A stretch of DNA of 35,330 nt, from NCBI GenBank assembly GCA_964607515.1, contig CAZSKU010000025.1, positions 1-35,330 on the forward strand, given 5' to 3'. The position numbers were made by a program, and so were the translations under genes. This document shows positions 15,833 through 24,540 of this stretch, piece after piece; the stretch's first letter is position 1, and each line of letters opens with the position of its first letter. Source of the stretch: UBA6080 sp964607515 (GTDB lineage: Bacteria; Fermentibacterota; Fermentibacteria; Fermentibacterales; JCC-6). Below the pieces are notes generated by a model, which saw nothing but the letters and a program-made list of their open reading frames with translations, did no database searches and had not been told where the DNA came from.

Positions 15833-16959
15833 TGGCCGTCCCGGGGCTCATCCCCCGCCTGATCGGCAGATCCGTAGCGCTTCTGAAACTCCCTGAACTC
15901 CTCGTCGTCGGCCCTTGCCAGAAGGTCGTCGCCATCCTTGACCTTCCTGACCGCCAGGTAGAGTATGGTCCAGAGGGAGGCGCAGCTGGACAGCCAGTAG
16001 GCGGCGGTTAGAAGGGCTATGGCGACACCGGAAAGCCCGGCGGCCCAGCCCGCCGCTCCTGTCCAGGGAGAAGGCCCTCCGGAAAGGGAACCAAGGGGAG
16101 CCAGGAACGAACCGTAGTGGGACACCAGTTGGGGGGCCGCCAGGTGCATTCCTCCCTGCACCGTCGACGAGAAGCCGTCGGATCCCATGCCCGCGCCGAT
16201 CCCCAGGGCGGCTATCGTCAGGGCGCCCCTGGCGAACAGGACGAACAAAGCCAGGGCGGCGGCCCGGGCCAGAAGACCCGTGACGAAGTAGAAAAGAATC
16301 CGCCACGGCTGGGAGGTAATTGAGCTGAAAAGCTCGAAGAGGGTCTCGAAGGTGTCGCCCCGGGTGCAGGCGGTGATGGCGGGCACCAGGGGAAACGCAA
16401 GAGCCAGGGCAAGAAGGGAGAGGACGCCGAACAGAGAAAGCCCCCAGAGGGGTACCGTAAGCACCCCCACCAGCACGGGGCCCGCCCCGGGAATCCTTCC
16501 GACGAGGCCGGACACGAACAGCTTAAGAAAGAGGATCGCCAGCCCGGCGGTCACCGCCACGGGCACCATGACCATGGGCTTCCAGTTCCCGCGATGGAAG
16601 GCCGCCGCGTCCCGGCCGCTGTAGAAGCCGTCGCCCCGGATCTGCTCGAAAGTGATCCTGGCAACCTTCTGAAAGCCGGTAAGCATTATCCAGAGGCACA
16701 GCAGCGCGGCGATTCCCAGGAACAGCAGGGCCACCGGGCTCTCCATGAACACGCCCCCGGGGACGGGAAGCAGCCGGGACTCCTGCCAGCGCCCTCCCAT
16801 GGAATCTCCGGAGGCGAAGTAACCCAGATAGACCATACAGGCCCAGACGAGCCAGGAGAGCGCCAGCGCCTTCCACATCACCCAGAGATTCCTTGCGCTG
16901 AGGCCGTACTTCACCGAGAGGGGCATGTCCCTCACGTCGAAACGCAGTTTATGAATCAC
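15829..16959 (-). CDS. Polytopic inner-membrane protein of unknown function
   Basis: A 376-aa membrane protein. The GTG at 16959 has GGGAGG 6 bp upstream and overlaps the comF-like gene by 11 bp. An N-terminal cytoplasmic segment is followed by about six hydrophobic helices (ALALSWLVWACMVYLGYF, VALLFLGIAALLCLWIML, VMVPVAVTAGLAILFLKLF, LLALALAFPLVPAIT, ILFYFVTGLLARAAALALF, near C-terminus GVAIALLTAAYWLSSCASL) and a charged tail (LLARADDEEFREFQKRYG). It is not assigned to a transporter family; DUF4013-like membrane proteins have comparable topology. Four-base overlap with dnaE. Confidence 0.7.
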   Translation of the reverse strand: MIHKLRFDVRDMPLSVKYGLSARNLWVMWKALALSWLVWACMVYLGYFASGDSMGGRWQESRLLPVPGGVFMESPVALLFLGIAALLCLWIMLTGFQKVARITFEQIRGDGFYSGRDAAAFHRGNWKPMVMVPVAVTAGLAILFLKLFVSGLVGRIPGAGPVLVGVLTVPLWGLSLFGVLSLLALALAFPLVPAITACTRGDTFETLFELFSSITSQPWRILFYFVTGLLARAAALALFVLFARGALTIAALGIGAGMGSDGFSSTVQGGMHLAAPQLVSHYGSFLAPLGSLSGGPSPWTGAAGWAAGLSGVAIALLTAAYWLSSCASLWTILYLAVRKVKDGDDLLARADDEEFREFQKRYGSADQAGDEPRDGQ

Positions 16960-17641
16960 GGCGGTCCTCCCTGCCTTCGGGTTCCAGTTCCCCATTCCGC
17001 TCTATCATACTCCCGTGCCGGGTTTCTCGAAAGTTCACCGCCAGTGGAACCACCCTTGCGGCGCCTCCCCGGCGGAGCGCCAGGGCCGCCTGACGCAGGG
17101 TCTCCCCGGTGGCCAGGACATCGTCCAAAAGCCAGATTCTGCCCCCGGGGACCGGTCTTGCCGGATGAAAGGCTCCCTCCAGGTTCAGCCTTCTCTGCCG
17201 GGCCGACAAGCCCACCTGGCTGGGACCGGGTTCCCTGGCCAGAATCTCGGTGAACCGGCATTCCGTAAGGGCCGCCAGCCGACGGGCCATGATTCCGACC
17301 TGGTTGTAGCCTCTTCTTCTGAGGGTCGCAGGGGATGATGGAACGCAGGTGACCGTGTCGCCTGGGGAAGGTATCCGGCTCCACTCCTCCAGGGCCATCT
17401 CCGCCAGCACCCCGCCCAGATGCCTCTCGCCGGAGTACTTGAGGCGGATCATCATCTCCCTCATGACGCCCCGGTGGAGAAAGGCCGCGGGCTGCGGTAC
17501 GAAACCGGGCACGGGATGGACCCTGGCCAGACACCATGCGCACAGCCTCGATCCCTTCGCCGGCACCCTTCGGCCGCAGCCGGGGCAGAGGAAGAGAAAG
17601 AAAAGGCCTAGCAGCCTTTTCGCCGGCGCAGGCGAAGCCAT
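16949..17641 (-). CDS. comF: ComF-family phosphoribosyltransferase-like protein
   Basis: A 230-aa member of the ComF/GntX family, linked to DNA uptake in competent bacteria. The order is an N-terminal zinc finger (CPGCGR ... CAWC), the conserved LKYSGERHLGGVLAEM, VPSSPATLRRRGYNQ, and the PRPP-binding loop IWLLDDVLATGETLRQA. The ATG at 17641 overlaps lgt by 34 bp and lacks a strong Shine-Dalgarno, so translation may rely on coupling; a start closer to CPGC cannot be excluded. No other competence gene is in view. Confidence 0.88.
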   Translation of the reverse strand: MASPAPAKRLLGLFFLFLCPGCGRRVPAKGSRLCAWCLARVHPVPGFVPQPAAFLHRGVMREMMIRLKYSGERHLGGVLAEMALEEWSRIPSPGDTVTCVPSSPATLRRRGYNQVGIMARRLAALTECRFTEILAREPGPSQVGLSARQRRLNLEGAFHPARPVPGGRIWLLDDVLATGETLRQAALALRRGGAARVVPLAVNFRETRHGSMIERNGELEPEGREDRRDS

Positions 17642-18417
17642 ATGCCCAGAATCAGAGAACCCGCGATCATCACCAGGCTCACCAACTGGTTGTCCGTGAT
17701 CCCGGGCCTTCCCGCGAATACGCTGTAGCCCAGCAGTTCGTAGGGCTGATGGTCGAAGTGTCTGAACTCCTCCAGACCGAAGCGGGTCGCCCCGTAAAGG
17801 CCCAGGAACAGGGAGAAGATGAAGCCGGGAAAGTGCCTTCTTCTGCCGGCCAGCAGGAGAGCAAGGAGCATGTAGAGCCCTGCGGCGGAGGCGTAGAGCT
17901 GAGCCGGGTGCAGATGGGCGGTACCGTAGACGTCCCAGGGGAGCGACCCCGGGGGAAAGCTCACGCCCAGGGAGCATTCCGTGGGCGATCCGAAGCAGCA
18001 CCCGTTGAGAAAACACCCGATCCGGGTGATGAAGATGCCCAGGGGAAACGCCGGTATTACCGCGTCCGCCAGTTCCCATGCCGGCCATCGCTTCCGGGCG
18101 ATGAAGGCGAACCCCACAGCTGTGGCCAGCACCACTCCGCCCAGCATGCTGAGTCCGTACAGTCCGTTCCAGAAGGCGATGATCCGGATCGGGGATCCTG
18201 CGAACTCGTCCAGATGGGTTAACACGTACAGGGCCCTCGAGCCCGCAATGGCGGCCATCATCACCCAGACGCCCATGTTGGTCACGTCGTCCGGGGGGAT
18301 GCCCCGGGCCGCGCACCGGCGGGAGGCGAGCCTGACCCCCAGCAGGAATGACAACGCCAGGGCGAGTCCGTAGGAATTAAGCGGTATGCTGCCAATTCTG
18401 AACAGCACCGGGTGCAT
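17608..18417 (-). CDS. lgt: Prolipoprotein diacylglyceryl transferase (variant active-site motif)
   Basis: Inner-membrane enzyme that adds diacylglycerol from phosphatidylglycerol to the lipobox Cys; 269 aa. The ATG at 18417 follows GGAGGAGG by 4 bp. Multiple helices and the family frame PLNSYGLALALSFLLG and TRIGCFLNGCCFG identify it. Compared with the classical RIGNFINGE motif, the Asn becomes Cys and the Glu becomes Cys. The segment aligned with the essential His (SFHGG in E. coli) reads SMLGG. This variant signature also occurs, to my recollection, in other phyla, so I call it Lgt, but activity is inferred. The substrates would include the serpin and the 23776-24540 lipoprotein. Confidence 0.82.
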   Translation of the reverse strand: MHPVLFRIGSIPLNSYGLALALSFLLGVRLASRRCAARGIPPDDVTNMGVWVMMAAIAGSRALYVLTHLDEFAGSPIRIIAFWNGLYGLSMLGGVVLATAVGFAFIARKRWPAWELADAVIPAFPLGIFITRIGCFLNGCCFGSPTECSLGVSFPPGSLPWDVYGTAHLHPAQLYASAAGLYMLLALLLAGRRRHFPGFIFSLFLGLYGATRFGLEEFRHFDHQPYELLGYSVFAGRPGITDNQLVSLVMIAGSLILGIWLRLRRRKGC

Positions 18418-18463
18418 GGTTCCTCCTCCCGCAAAGGGGGAATCTAAGGGGCGCCGGGGCGGC

Positions 18464-19654
18464 TTACCAGCTTCTCCAGTTCCTGGCGGCATTCATGGCC
18501 AGACCCACCATGAACATCTCCGTCACCACATGGCTTCCGCCGTAGGTCATCAGGGGCAGCGGCAGACCCGTGACGGGCATGATTCCCACGGCCATTCCAA
18601 TGTTCACGAACACGTGGATCAGGAAGTATACCGCGACGCCCGCCACCAGGATGGAGTTGAAGGGATTCATGGATCTTCTGGCGGCCAGAAGGATCCGCCA
18701 GATGAGCAGCAGGTAAAGCCCCAGAAGCAGCATGGAACCAAGAAAGCCGAACTCCTCCGCATAGACGCTGAATATAAAATCGGTATGCCTTGCGGGAAGG
18801 TAGGCCAGCATCTTCTGGGTTCCCCGGAGGAAGCCCTGCCCGTAGAACCTTCCTGCGCCCACGGCCACCTGGGACTGGATCACGTTCCATCCCGCCCCCT
18901 GGGGGTCCATTGCGGGATTCAGGAAGGTGGTGAGCCTGGCTTTCTGATAGGGCATCAGCAGGTTCCAGGCCACCGGGGTCAGGGCCGCCACGGTGGTGTT
19001 CAAAACAGTGACGAACAACCATTTCCAGGCGGGAGCCCGATCCCGGTAAAGCACCGCGCACATCACCACGGTGAACAGCAGCCACCACCCCAGACCTATG
19101 GATGACATGGCCGCCAGCAACGGGCTCACGAAGAGGAAGATCCACCGGAAGCCGAATCCCGCCCAGTAGAGCATGCCCAGGACTATCATGCCCATGGCCG
19201 CCCCGGTCCCCAGGTCCGGCTGGACCACAGTGAGCATCACCAGGAGAAACACCCCCGCCAGGAACAGAGGGGTGCTCCACCTCACCGCGCCGGTCTTCAT
19301 GCCGGGCATCCACCTGGCGGACACCAGGATGATCACAAGTTTGGAGAACTCCGATGCCTGAAGGTTCATGGGGCCTATCACGAGCCATCTTCCAGCGGGC
19401 CCCCGGCCGAACAGGATTGTCAGCACCAGAAGAGCCACCACGGGGGGATAGAAGAAGGGCGACAGTTCCTCCAGCGCCCTGAGGGGAAAGTTGTAGGCCA
19501 GAACCATCACCAGGATTCCCACGGCCACCACCGCCAGCTGACGGTAGAACAGGTCCTCCCCCGAGGTTGCCGAGTAGACCGACATGAGCCCCAGGCAGAG
19601 GAGCGCTGCCAGGGCTCCGGCCATGAGAAAATCGGGTCTGTCACCAGACGGCAT
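18464..19654 (-). CDS. rodA: RodA, SEDS-family peptidoglycan glycosyltransferase
   Basis: A 396-aa polytopic SEDS protein that polymerises glycan strands for cell elongation together with PBP2. The ATG at 19654 overlaps the mrdA stop by 14 bp. Recognisable features are the N-terminal GLMSVYSAT, the QPDLGTGAAMG loop with the conserved functional Asp of SEDS proteins, KARLTTFLNPAMDP, AVGAGRFYGQGF and ARHTDFIFSVYAEEFGF, and a C-terminal VNIGMAVGIMPVTGLPLP. All are diagnostic of RodA rather than FtsW, in agreement with the mre/mrd neighbours. Confidence 0.97.
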   Translation of the reverse strand: MPSGDRPDFLMAGALAALLCLGLMSVYSATSGEDLFYRQLAVVAVGILVMVLAYNFPLRALEELSPFFYPPVVALLVLTILFGRGPAGRWLVIGPMNLQASEFSKLVIILVSARWMPGMKTGAVRWSTPLFLAGVFLLVMLTVVQPDLGTGAAMGMIVLGMLYWAGFGFRWIFLFVSPLLAAMSSIGLGWWLLFTVVMCAVLYRDRAPAWKWLFVTVLNTTVAALTPVAWNLLMPYQKARLTTFLNPAMDPQGAGWNVIQSQVAVGAGRFYGQGFLRGTQKMLAYLPARHTDFIFSVYAEEFGFLGSMLLLGLYLLLIWRILLAARRSMNPFNSILVAGVAVYFLIHVFVNIGMAVGIMPVTGLPLPLMTYGGSHVVTEMFMVGLAMNAARNWRSW

Positions 19655-21374
19655 CGGGGTACAGCCTTTCCACGGCCCTCTCCATGATGGCCCGGGCCAG
19701 AGGACCAGCCACGGCCCCACCGGAACCCCCGTGCTCAATAAAAACTGCGTATGCCAGGGGAGCCGGCCTGGGCAGGTAGCCGCATACCCAGGCGTGGTCC
19801 GAGCCCGCATGGGCTTCCGCGGTGCCGCTCTTGGCGCGCAAGGGGAGAGGGCTGTCATGCATTGGCCCGTAGAGGGTTCCGTCCCTCTGAGTGACCGCCG
19901 CCCTGAGCCCCTGATCCAGAATTTCCAGGTTTTCCGGCGAGACCAGCGGGGTGAGTTTCACTCCGCAGGGCTCCTCGCCGATGATCAGGGACAGGGGCGG
20001 CATATCCCCCATGGAGGCCACGATACCCGAAACCACAGCCATCTGCAGGGGAGTCACGAGGAGCTCCCCCTGGCCGATGGAAAGATTGAGCAGGTTGCCC
20101 TGGCCCCATCCCCCGGGTCCGTACATGCTGTTCATGAGGCTCCTGTCGGGCACGACCCCGGAGGCTTCGCCGGGGAGTATCCCGGTCACCCGGGCTCCCA
20201 GTCCCATGGATATGGCCATCTCCGCCAGGTCGTCCATGTCTCCATTCTGGGAGATTCTGTAGAAGTAGCTGTCGCAGGAGGCCATGAGAGCCTCCCTGAT
20301 GTTCATCCTGCCGTGTATCCCCCAGCAGCGGAAGACGTTGCCTCCGTATGACACCGATCCGTAGCAGGGGTCGGGCATGTACTCGGCATTGGCGAGGCCG
20401 TACTGGAGAATCCAGGCGGCCGTGACTATCTTGAAGGTTGAAGCGGGGGGAAAGGTGGTGCCCCAGGCCCGGTTGAGCAGCGGCTTCTGGGGATTTTCCA
20501 GAATGGCGTTCCAGTCGTCGGAGGATATGCCTCCGATGAAGAGGTTAGGATCGAAACCCGGTTCCGAGGAAAGGCAGAGCAGTTCCCCGGTGGACCAGTC
20601 CAGAACAACCGCCGCTCCGGGGCTTCCTGTGCCGGCGAGAACGCTGTCGGCGTACAACTGCAGTTCCGCGTCCACCGTAAGGGCCACATCCCTTCCGGGG
20701 ACCGGGACGCTCTCGGGCGACTCTCCGAAGGTGTCCACCACCCTTCCGAAGGCGTCCACCACCTCCCTTATGTAACCCGGTGTTCCGCTGAGCCGGTCGT
20801 TCAGTATCCTCTCAAGTCCCGTTACCCCGGTCAGCTCGCCCTGATACCTGGCTGAGCTGTCCGCCAGACTTACGTAGCCGATGAGATGACAGAAGGTATT
20901 CCCCATCCGGTACCTTCTCCTGGGGGAAACCGATACCAGGACGCCCGGAAGACGGTACATGTTGTCGGCCACGGGGGCCACCGATTCCAGCCCCATGTCG
21001 TCTTTCACTACGATGGCCCGGTATGGGAACCTTTCGGCGGCGTCGAGTCTGTCACGCATCTCCGTCTCCGACAGGCAAAGAAGCTCCGCCAGAAGCTCCC
21101 GGTTTCCCTGGTCGAACTCCGAATGAATGAGCGAAACCGTGAAGGCCGGCTCGTTGTCGGCGATGACCAGCCCGGACCTGTCCGTCACCACCCCCCTGGG
21201 GGCGGGAATCGCGACGTTCCTGATCCTGTTTCTGGCTGCCAGCTCGCTGTAGTACTCCCCCCTGACAAGCTGCAGGTAAACCAGTTTGCCGACGAGTACG
21301 GAAAGCAGAATGAGAAGCAGGGCGACCATGCTTCCCATGGGCCATGATCTTTCGTCCCGGCTTCGGGCCTTCAC
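19641..21374 (-). CDS. mrdA: Penicillin-binding protein 2 (elongasome transpeptidase)
   Basis: A class B PBP of 577 aa that cross-links peptidoglycan in the elongation complex with RodA. One N-terminal membrane anchor (MVALLLILLSVLVGKLVYL) is followed by a PBP dimerisation domain (APRGVVTDRSG). The transpeptidase domain has the serine motif STFK (S312, K315), the second motif SCD (S366) and KSGTAEA (K515). The start is GTG overlapping the mreD stop as GTGA. Confidence 0.97.
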   Translation of the reverse strand: MKARSRDERSWPMGSMVALLLILLSVLVGKLVYLQLVRGEYYSELAARNRIRNVAIPAPRGVVTDRSGLVIADNEPAFTVSLIHSEFDQGNRELLAELLCLSETEMRDRLDAAERFPYRAIVVKDDMGLESVAPVADNMYRLPGVLVSVSPRRRYRMGNTFCHLIGYVSLADSSARYQGELTGVTGLERILNDRLSGTPGYIREVVDAFGRVVDTFGESPESVPVPGRDVALTVDAELQLYADSVLAGTGSPGAAVVLDWSTGELLCLSSEPGFDPNLFIGGISSDDWNAILENPQKPLLNRAWGTTFPPASTFKIVTAAWILQYGLANAEYMPDPCYGSVSYGGNVFRCWGIHGRMNIREALMASCDSYFYRISQNGDMDDLAEMAISMGLGARVTGILPGEASGVVPDRSLMNSMYGPGGWGQGNLLNLSIGQGELLVTPLQMAVVSGIVASMGDMPPLSLIIGEEPCGVKLTPLVSPENLEILDQGLRAAVTQRDGTLYGPMHDSPLPLRAKSGTAEAHAGSDHAWVCGYLPRPAPLAYAVFIEHGGSGGAVAGPLARAIMERAVERLYPDAVW

Positions 21375-21850
21375 GCCGACCTGCTCCTGAACCTGAGAAG
21401 GGAGATCTGAAGCACCGCCAGCAATGCCAGGGGCGTCACGGCCCTGGGAAGAACCATAAAGGTCTCTGAACCGAAAAAGGCTCCCGGAGGCCGGGAGGCC
21501 AGCAGGATGAAGAGCAGGTCGCTGAATATCGAAGCCAGAGCGGCGTGGAAGTAGAAGGAGACCTCCCCTGCCGCGGTGGTTGCGCTGAGTAGCTTGCGTG
21601 CCGCAAGGATTCCGAGGATCATGGCCAGCGACGAGGTTCCCGGAGGCTGGTGATCCAGCAGGTCCAGCGAGAGCCCCGAAAAAAACGCTCCCTGAACGCC
21701 CCAGCGGGAGTCCCGGTTAAGAGCAAGGTACATGAGCAGAGGGACCAGAATGTTGGGCGCCACCAGAATCCTGCCCAGGGTGACCTCCATAAGGAACTGG
21801 GCCGTCACCGTAAGCACCACCGCGGTCAGGTCCCTGGCCGAGGGTCTCAT
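21371..21850 (-). CDS. mreD: Rod shape-determining protein MreD
   Basis: A 159-aa inner-membrane component of the elongasome linking MreB/MreC to wall synthesis. It is almost entirely hydrophobic with about five helices, and has the family-typical WGVQGAFFSGLSLDLLDHQPPG segment in compact form (GLSLDLLDHQPPGTSSLA). It starts at ATG overlapping the mreC stop (ATGA) and ends overlapping mrdA (GTGA). The identification rests on size, topology and position as much as on sequence, since MreD is poorly conserved. Confidence 0.93.
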   Translation of the reverse strand: MRPSARDLTAVVLTVTAQFLMEVTLGRILVAPNILVPLLMYLALNRDSRWGVQGAFFSGLSLDLLDHQPPGTSSLAMILGILAARKLLSATTAAGEVSFYFHAALASIFSDLLFILLASRPPGAFFGSETFMVLPRAVTPLALLAVLQISLLRFRSRSA

Positions 21851-22593
21851 TCCGTGCCGTTCCGGGGAAGCAGGATGAGCACCTCTCCCAGCCTTCTGAA
21901 GTCCACCGCCGGTTCTATTCCAAGGGTCATGTCCAGCCCCCGGGAGCCCTCCTCAACGGTTGCGACGGTGCCAATCACTAATCCGTCCGGGTAGACACCA
22001 CCGAACCGGCTTGTCAGGACCTGTTCCCCGACCCTGGGCATAACCGCCAGATCCACGTGGCTCATTCTGAGCCTGCCGTCAGGGTCGGAGGACACCAGCC
22101 CCATGGCTCCGGATTCCGAGCAGACTGCGCTCACCAGAACTCCCGGGATGACCACGGGCAGAACGGTGCAGGTGTGTTCCTCCACCCGGTCCACCACTCC
22201 CACCAGCCCCGAGGCGGCGATGCACACAGAACCGGCCACAACCTGGTCCGTTAGACCCCGGTCCAGAACAAATCCTCCTCCCACGAGACCTTCGGTCCGG
22301 TAGAGAACCCTGGCAACCACGGCCCGGGTCTCGGGCAGCCTCACGTAGCCCAGTAGTTCCCGGTAGAGGGCCGTCTTCATGGCGGCCTCCCTGAGCCGGG
22401 CGTTCTCCAGCATCAGCTCCAGAACCAGCGTGCGGGTGTAGTAATCCTCCCGGTCGCCGTGTTCCCGGAAGAAAAGGCCTGAGAACATGAAACCGAGCCT
22501 GCTGCCTACGCCGGAAACCAGCGCCGGCCCAAGCACCAGTAGAATCAGTGACAGGATGATGTAAAGAACGATTCGGTTGTGGGAACGGTCCAT
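21847..22593 (-). CDS. mreC: Rod shape-determining protein MreC
   Basis: A 248-aa bitopic protein that forms a periplasmic scaffold connecting MreB to PBP2. There is one N-terminal helix (IVLYIILSLILLVLGPAL), a coiled coil (TLVLELMLENARLREAAM), then the paired beta domains with VVARVLYRTE, FVLDRGLTDQVVAGSVCI, GLVGVVDRVEEHTCTVLPV and the terminal TVEEGSRGLDMTLGIEPAVD. The ATG begins 1 bp after the mreB stop (TGA C ATG). Confidence 0.96.
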   Translation of the reverse strand: MDRSHNRIVLYIILSLILLVLGPALVSGVGSRLGFMFSGLFFREHGDREDYYTRTLVLELMLENARLREAAMKTALYRELLGYVRLPETRAVVARVLYRTEGLVGGGFVLDRGLTDQVVAGSVCIAASGLVGVVDRVEEHTCTVLPVVIPGVLVSAVCSESGAMGLVSSDPDGRLRMSHVDLAVMPRVGEQVLTSRFGGVYPDGLVIGTVATVEEGSRGLDMTLGIEPAVDFRRLGEVLILLPRNGTE

Positions 22594-22594
22594 G

Positions 22595-23644
22595 TCAGTC
22601 CAGCAGGAGTTTCCTGTACCTGAACAGGTCTCCCAGAATCAGCCCGGCTCCCAGGACCGTGCAGGCCAGAGGGTTGTCGGCAATCCGGATGGGCAGTCCG
22701 GTCTCTCCCTCCAGAAGGTTGTCTATTCCCCTGAGGAGAGCCCCGCCCCCGGTCAGCACTATGCCCCGGTCAACTATATCCCTGGCCAGTTCCGCCGGGG
22801 TCTTCTCCAGGGCTTGGTGCACGGCCTCCACGATCTGCCCCACCGGAACCCTGAGGGCTTCCAGTATGTCCTGCGACCTTACCCTGTACGTCCTGGGAAC
22901 CCCGTTGATGAGGTCGAGACCGCTGACCTCCATGTCTTCCGACCTGCCTTCCGTGACTGCCCCCAGGGTGATCTTCACGGTTTCCGCCGTGCGTTCGCCC
23001 ACCAGCAGGCTGAAGTGCTTCTTCAGGTATCCCTGGATGGCCTCGTTCATCTCGTCGCCGCCGACCCGGATGGAGTTCTCCGCGGCGATGGAATTCAGGC
23101 TTATCACGGCGATCTCGGTGGTCCCTCCGCCAATGTCCACCACCATGTTCCCCGGCGCTCCCTCCACCGGAAGACCCACCCCCAGGGCGGAGGCCAGAGG
23201 TTCGGGCACCATGAGAACCTCCCTGGCTCCGGCTCTTTCCAGGGAGTTTCTCACCGCGGTCTTCTCCACCTCGGTGATCCCGCTGGGCACGCAGACCAGA
23301 ACCCTCGGCCGCATGGAGAACCGCCGGGTCTGGCTCCTGTTGAAGAACTCCTTGAGCATTGCCAGGGTTGCCGTGGCGTTGGTGATGACGCCGTCCTTCA
23401 AGGGCCTGATGACGGTCAGGTCTCTGTTGGTTCGTCCCAGCATGACCTTGGCGTCCCCGCCCACCGCCACCACCGCTCCGCTGTCGTTCTCCACGGCTAT
23501 CACGCTGGGCTCCTCCAGAACGATGCCCCTGTTCTCCACGTAAACCAGCGTGTTGGCCGTTCCGAGATCTATCGCCATGGCAGACGACAGGATGCCGCCG
23601 CCCTCGCTGCCTGTAAACCGGCGGAACAATCCCTTCACGTCCAT
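22595..23644 (-). CDS. mreB: Rod shape-determining protein MreB
   Basis: A bacterial actin of 349 aa that organises lateral wall synthesis. Phosphate-binding motifs AIDLGTANTLVYV and VVDIGGGTTEIAV and the C-terminal GIVLTGGGALLRGID are intact, and LARDIVDRG is present. The Shine-Dalgarno before the ATG is weak (AAAGGGG is 12 bp away). It is the first gene after the largest gap in the minus-strand run, so it likely has its own promoter. Genes mreB-mreC-mreD-mrdA-rodA follow in the classical order. Confidence 0.98.
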   Translation of the reverse strand: MDVKGLFRRFTGSEGGGILSSAMAIDLGTANTLVYVENRGIVLEEPSVIAVENDSGAVVAVGGDAKVMLGRTNRDLTVIRPLKDGVITNATATLAMLKEFFNRSQTRRFSMRPRVLVCVPSGITEVEKTAVRNSLERAGAREVLMVPEPLASALGVGLPVEGAPGNMVVDIGGGTTEIAVISLNSIAAENSIRVGGDEMNEAIQGYLKKHFSLLVGERTAETVKITLGAVTEGRSEDMEVSGLDLINGVPRTYRVRSQDILEALRVPVGQIVEAVHQALEKTPAELARDIVDRGIVLTGGGALLRGIDNLLEGETGLPIRIADNPLACTVLGAGLILGDLFRYRKLLLD

Positions 23645-23699
23645 GAGTTACCGAATCCCCTTTCGGAACGAACCGATGCTTTCCGGTCAAGGACATCAA

Positions 23700-23735
23700 C
23701 ATATAACAAATGTGGGAATGCAAGGGTACCCTTGC
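23700..23735 (-). promoter_or_regulatory. mreB upstream region: -10-like element and 16-bp palindrome
   Basis: On the minus strand TATATG/TTATAT (23700-23706) is an AT-rich -10 candidate, 49-55 bp before the start codon. No good -35 is present. Instead the perfect 16-bp palindrome GCAAGGGTACCCTTGC (23720-23735) covers the place where the -35 would lie, the layout expected for an operator or an activator-dependent promoter. A second 12-bp palindrome lies at 23756-23767. Confidence 0.45.
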
Positions 23736-23755
23736 GGGGTACAAACCTTTCCGAC

Positions 23756-23767
23756 CCTGTTAACAGG
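23756..23767. promoter_or_regulatory. 12-bp perfect palindrome upstream of mreB
   Basis: CCTGTTAACAGG is perfectly self-complementary without a loop and is followed at 23775-23780 by another GTTAAC core overlapping the end of the upstream lipoprotein gene. It may be a binding site; it lacks the loop and T-run of a terminator. Confidence 0.3.
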
Positions 23768-23775
23768 CTTTCGAG

Positions 23776-24540
23776 TTAACGGATCAGGGGCTCGGGGGTG
23801 AGCCGCCAGGGGGGAAGGGGTTCCAGGGTGTCTACCTGAACAGGGACCCTCAGGACCCAGAGGGCGTCCCAGGGAGGGGTATCCTCATTGATGGCAGTGA
23901 TTGTAAACTCTGTTGTTCCATAAGGTGTTACGATGAGCCAGGCGGAAGGCCACGCCTGGTATTCGTCGTGCCATGAAGCCTGTGTTATCATGGCTTCGGA
24001 CCGGCCCACCGCCAGCCTGGAAGGGAACAGACCGCCTTTGAACTCGAGGCTGGCCGTATCCCCGGAGGCGGCGAAGCGCCATCCTCCTTCAGTAATGGTC
24101 TCGGCCAGCACCCGGTGCTCGGGAGGAACCGGAAAACCGGTTCTGAGAAGCGCCAGGAGGGAGACCGCCGACAGGGAGCCGCTTCCCGTGCGAAGCCCTC
24201 CTGCATGAAAGAATGCGGCCTCCTCGCCGGGGTAGTAACACAGAAAGCCGGTGGAGTCGCAGAAGAAACTGGCCACGGGTCGTCCATCCGGGCCGTACAC
24301 GTCGCCCCTGAGCCTGGGTGGGAACCGGCTGCCCCATACAACCATTGGGCCTTCCGCCACCAGGCTTTCGCCCACGGCCTTGGCCCGTCCCCGGATCTGG
24401 AAATGGTTCAGATTCTCCCAGCAGAACGCCGCCCGAGCCATGTAAAGGGTTGCCGGGGGAATCGAGGTTTCACTGCGGGGGGCGCAACCGGAGAACGCCA
24501 GAAGGAACGCCGCCGGGGCAAACAGGCGAAAACGGCCCAT
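23776..24540 (-). CDS. Lipoprotein of unknown function (possibly LolA/LolB-like fold)
   Basis: A 254-aa predicted lipoprotein with signal peptide MGRFRLFAPAAFLLAFSGC (lipobox AFSGC). The ATG overlaps the preceding small gene as TGATG. The body (NLNHFQIRGRAKAVGESL, VWGSRFPPRLRGDVYGPDG, FFCDSTGFLCYYPGEEAAFF, WLIVTPYGTTEFTITAI) shows the curved beta-sheet pattern of LolA/LolB and DUF4292-type lipoproteins that carry lipids or lipoproteins. This is a fold-level impression, not a clear family match. It is placed immediately before mreB, with a role in envelope biogenesis plausible. Confidence 0.7.
   Translation of the reverse strand: MGRFRLFAPAAFLLAFSGCAPRSETSIPPATLYMARAAFCWENLNHFQIRGRAKAVGESLVAEGPMVVWGSRFPPRLRGDVYGPDGRPVASFFCDSTGFLCYYPGEEAAFFHAGGLRTGSGSLSAVSLLALLRTGFPVPPEHRVLAETITEGGWRFAASGDTASLEFKGGLFPSRLAVGRSEAMITQASWHDEYQAWPSAWLIVTPYGTTEFTITAINEDTPPWDALWVLRVPVQVDTLEPLPPWRLTPEPLIR

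Noticed and set aside
12425..15862. A 1145-codon open frame on the plus strand opposite dnaE
   Set aside because: It is the antisense shadow of a high-GC gene. The translation is rich in Gly, His, Pro and Arg with no recognisable domain, and dnaE on the other strand is unambiguous.
17642..18316. Long upstream extension of the comF-like frame
   Set aside because: It overlaps lgt in another frame and has shadow-like composition; family homology begins only after 17641.
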